Assembly: GCA_937889655.1 (NCBI GenBank)
Contig: CALBZG010000155.1
Coordinates: 1-15,523 of the forward strand
Direction: 5' to 3'
Length of the DNA: 15,523 bases
Source of the DNA: an uncultured Clostridia bacterium
GTDB lineage: Bacteria; Bacillota; Clostridia; Peptostreptococcales; Anaerovoracaceae
The stretch's first letter is position 1; each line of letters begins with the position of its first letter. The translations under genes were made by a program, and so were the position numbers. The notes below the pieces were generated by a model. It saw only the letters and a program-made list of their open reading frames with translations. It ran no database searches and was not told where the DNA came from. Below are positions 13,335 to 15,523 of this stretch, piece after piece.

Positions 13335-13364
13335 ATTCTACACTATCCGGCAGAATAAGTGCAA
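13335..13364 (-). promoter_or_regulatory. Possible promoter giving a leaderless rnhA mRNA
   Basis: On the minus strand, TAGAAT (13335-13340, 5 of 6 matches to -10) has TTGCAC 18 bp upstream (13359-13364). Only 6 bp separate the -10 from the rnhA ATG, so transcription would begin at or very near the start codon. The -35 is weak. Confidence 0.35.
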
Positions 13365-13428
13365 ATACTTTGAAGAACGGTCCCGATTTGGCCCTAAGGA
13401 GTCACTGCTGAATAATATGTAAAGGCAC

Positions 13429-13472
13429 TTTAACCCTGCTGTAATACGCTTGTAACATATATATGGTATAGT
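13429..13472 (+). promoter_or_regulatory. Promoter with 11-bp-period heptamer direct repeats (Pho-box-like)
   Basis: TTTAACC (13429), TGTAATA (13440), TGTAACA (13451) and the weaker TATGGTA (13462) recur exactly every 11 bp, directly before and into a -10-like TATAGT (13467-13472). There is no good -35. This is the usual arrangement for dimers of an OmpR/PhoB-type response regulator. The TTAACA-type core resembles Firmicute PhoP boxes. The identity of the regulator is inferred. Confidence 0.45.
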
Positions 13473-13552
13473 ATTAGCATCAGTATGGAGTAATGTGGGT
13501 TTTTATAGGACCACGGCAGCCATGATCGACCAATGGGAAAGGAGGATGGCAA

Positions 13553-14188
13553 GTGCACGATTTTGCAAAAGAAGTTAGAACAGCAAAAACCGGAAAATTA
13601 GTGATCGCTTTTATTATCATAACAGCGATATTGACTCTTTGCATGATTTTCAACACCAGTACGGCCTCCGCAGCCTCAGATCCGGCCGTTACGGTCGTAA
13701 ACCCGGTAAGCGGCACCACGATTTATTCCAACAGCCTCCTTATTTCGATCAAGCTGACGGCGCCTGAAACCATCAGGGTCAATTTATACAAGCAGGTCAA
13801 GCATGACGCTGCAGGCACTCCGGTAGCCATCACTTATGATGAGTGGGACAGGCACAAAGAGGAACTGGCGGCCATTGCTTCGGGCTCGACAACGATCACT
13901 GCCCCATCGATCACATCTCTCAATGGATGGGTCATGGAGCCGGTTGTTTTTTCGTCCACCAGCGACTTGTCGTTTTTCACCAAGAAAGTTGAGAACCTTT
14001 CCTACGGCATCTATAAAATCAGTATCGATACGATAGCCGCGGACGGTTCTGTTGTATATAACACCAGTCAATATGTTATCTTGAAGGAAAAGGCAGCTGC
14101 ACCTGAGCCAGTTAATGTGTTCCAGAATTCCCAGACCGGGACAGTGAACTTCCTTCAGAGTCTGCTTCGTTCGATTTTTGGCAACTAG
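13553..14188 (+). CDS. Secreted or membrane-anchored protein of unknown function
   Basis: The product has 211 residues. The GTG start at 13553 is set by AAAGGAGGATGG just upstream. The N-terminus has basic residues, then a hydrophobic segment at about 16-34, and a possible signal peptidase site near STASAAS (37-42), so the rest is outside the membrane. The exported part opens with VTVVNPVSGTTIYSNSLLIS, a beta-rich pattern seen at the start of Ig-like or carbohydrate-binding modules, and ends in a short amphipathic tail (VNFLQSLLRSIFGN). I do not recognise a family. The next gene starts 48 bp downstream on the same strand and is probably co-transcribed. The promoter region carries response-regulator-like repeats. 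Confidence 0.75.
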   Translation: MHDFAKEVRTAKTGKLVIAFIIITAILTLCMIFNTSTASAASDPAVTVVNPVSGTTIYSNSLLISIKLTAPETIRVNLYKQVKHDAAGTPVAITYDEWDRHKEELAAIASGSTTITAPSITSLNGWVMEPVVFSSTSDLSFFTKKVENLSYGIYKISIDTIAADGSVVYNTSQYVILKEKAAAPEPVNVFQNSQTGTVNFLQSLLRSIFGN

Positions 14189-14236
14189 ACCCGCCTTTCG
14201 GATGATATGCGGATCGGGAATTATTGAGGCACGAAA

Positions 14237-15523
14237 ATGAGCGAGCCCGGAAAAAAGAATAGAAAAAGAATAATTGAAACCGCCAAGAGCGGATTGCTGG
14301 TAGTATTGTTGTTGTCGACAATACTACTTTTATATATTTTTTGGGAAAATATCAGCCCGGGGGATGTGTCCATCAGCGACATCGGTTTTCAGGACGAAAC
14401 AGAATATGAGCCTATCGATGCAAGGGATGTAGTGATCCCGGATAGGATCGAGATATCCTATGGGGATGGAAACTACGGCATTATCACCGATGGAACGGGC
14501 CGATTCTGGTATGATTCCGGCAATGCTGACGGTGCCCTTTTTATTTATGCTCTACAGGAGTTTGCTTCTGCAGAAAATGTTTTTCTGGAAGAAATCACAA
14601 AGGAGCAGTATGACCAGGTCATGGCTTTTGAATCCATGAAGTTCGTGTTTGATTATTATATCCCCTTTGCAGAATTTTGCGACGCCTATGATGTCAGCCG
14701 AGTCCAGGGCATCGACAAGATCGACTCGATGACAGAGATATCCTATAGCTTCGGAAGCATGGAGAGTGTTTTTCTTTATGATGCAGCCACGGGCAAGTTC
14801 TACAGAATGGTTGGAAGCGGAGAGGATCTGGAGCAAGGAGGCTTTGCCGGACTTTATGGGGATATCGCCTTTGTTGCCGATATTGCCTATCCGCTGAATT
14901 TGGTAGTGGGAGACGTAACAACCAACGACACTCCTGTTCCGCTGCCTGCGGTTTTTAAATATTCAGAGGCAACTTACAAGAATGAAAAACTGGTCGGTGG
15001 GCCGGAATTCGGAGAGGAGCTGGCAAAGACCTTCTTCGGAGACAGCTTTGATTTCATCAGGACCATCGCCGATGCCTCAGGGAATATGACTTATATGTAC
15101 GGATATGGACAGCGGATTTTTATCGCATCCAACGAAGGGGTATATACCTACAAGACAGATGAATTGGGTACGCAGGATATGGGATACTTTGAGGCGCTCA
15201 ATAATGCGCTTGCCTTTGTGGCGATCCATGGAGGACTTTTAAATTCTGAAGGCGAGGCATTCAAAATCTGCCTCTCCGACGTGGATATTAAACAGAACAA
15301 AACGAAGGACTATGAATTTAAATTTGACATCTGCAACGAAAGGAATATCATTTACATAGACGGAAATCCACTTCTTGTGCAGGTAAAAGGCGGTGTGGTA
15401 ACATATCTTGAAAGAGATTTTTTCGCCATGGACGACCAGAACGACCAGCAAATTGAAACCGGTGAATCAACCGCTGCAAATGTTCTTGCAAAAAATCTGG
15501 ACTATATGTATGATGTGCTTCTA
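14237..15523 (+). CDS. YycH-like membrane-anchored protein (WalRK regulator type), 3' end outside window
   Basis: The frame is open from ATG 14237 to the last base (429 codons, no stop), so it is cut by the window. After a basic N-terminus there is one transmembrane helix at about 18-36, then W36 and a large extracellular acidic region. This matches the plan of YycH: short cytoplasmic tail, one helix with a following Trp, about 450 residues, the external part beginning with a regulatory-ligand-like domain. YycH with YycI modulates the WalK sensor kinase of cell-wall homeostasis. No walRK is visible upstream, where the unknown secreted protein gene stands, so the assignment is tentative. Finding yycI and an MBL-fold yycJ after the window would support it. 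TGAGG 7 bases before the ATG is a modest ribosome binding site. Confidence 0.5.
   Translation, partial: MSEPGKKNRKRIIETAKSGLLVVLLLSTILLLYIFWENISPGDVSISDIGFQDETEYEPIDARDVVIPDRIEISYGDGNYGIITDGTGRFWYDSGNADGALFIYALQEFASAENVFLEEITKEQYDQVMAFESMKFVFDYYIPFAEFCDAYDVSRVQGIDKIDSMTEISYSFGSMESVFLYDAATGKFYRMVGSGEDLEQGGFAGLYGDIAFVADIAYPLNLVVGDVTTNDTPVPLPAVFKYSEATYKNEKLVGGPEFGEELAKTFFGDSFDFIRTIADASGNMTYMYGYGQRIFIASNEGVYTYKTDELGTQDMGYFEALNNALAFVAIHGGLLNSEGEAFKICLSDVDIKQNKTKDYEFKFDICNERNIIYIDGNPLLVQVKGGVVTYLERDFFAMDDQNDQQIETGESTAANVLAKNLDYMYDVLL

Overview
The window looks like chromosomal DNA of a strictly anaerobic, moderately low-GC Firmicute, most likely class Clostridia. The evidence is a flavo-diiron protein next to a rubredoxin, a glycyl-radical (anaerobic ribonucleotide reductase type) domain protein, strong AGGAGG ribosome binding sites, sigma-A type promoters, an SdpR/SdpI pair, a YycH-like gene and tRNAs with encoded CCA. 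The species cannot be named from the sequence alone.

Layout. (1) 3-992 is the 3' part of a ClC chloride channel/antiporter gene with a C-terminal TrkA-C domain. (2) 1162-5661 looks like a patchwork island next to a tRNA-Arg(CCU) gene (5662-5737, minus). The 3' half of this tRNA is duplicated exactly (46/46) at 3882-3927 and in decayed form (38/46, no gaps) at 1162-1207. These direct repeats divide the island into two segments. The outer one carries a HemN-like radical SAM gene, a SHOCT-domain membrane protein, a glutaredoxin-like protein and a small RNase H-like protein. The inner one carries sdpR-sdpI, a likely SdpR operator and a possible fragment of an integrase tail. (3) 5803-7389 is one minus-strand unit: tRNA-Arg(CCG), flavo-diiron protein, rubredoxin (52 aa), then a strong terminator. 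(4) 7598-11946 is plus-strand: two NrdR-box-like palindromes precede a 93-aa stand-alone glycyl-radical-domain protein, followed by an AEC transporter, a Cys-type Asp/Glu racemase, a LigB(MEMO)-AMMECR1 fusion and a CvpA-family protein. (5) 11959-13328 is minus-strand and holds a translationally coupled RNase HI and MscS channel. (6) 13429-15523 is plus-strand: an 11-bp-period direct-repeat promoter drives a secreted protein of unknown function, followed by a YycH-like membrane protein that runs off the window.

Functionally, the FprA-rubredoxin pair is an O2/NO-detoxifying electron chain. The small glycyl-radical protein with NrdR-like sites points to maintenance of anaerobic dNTP synthesis, possibly as a replaceable radical-bearing part. 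The most interesting items are that protein, the nested tRNA-Arg 3'-half duplications (which include the anticodon), and the degenerate RNase H-like protein on the island.
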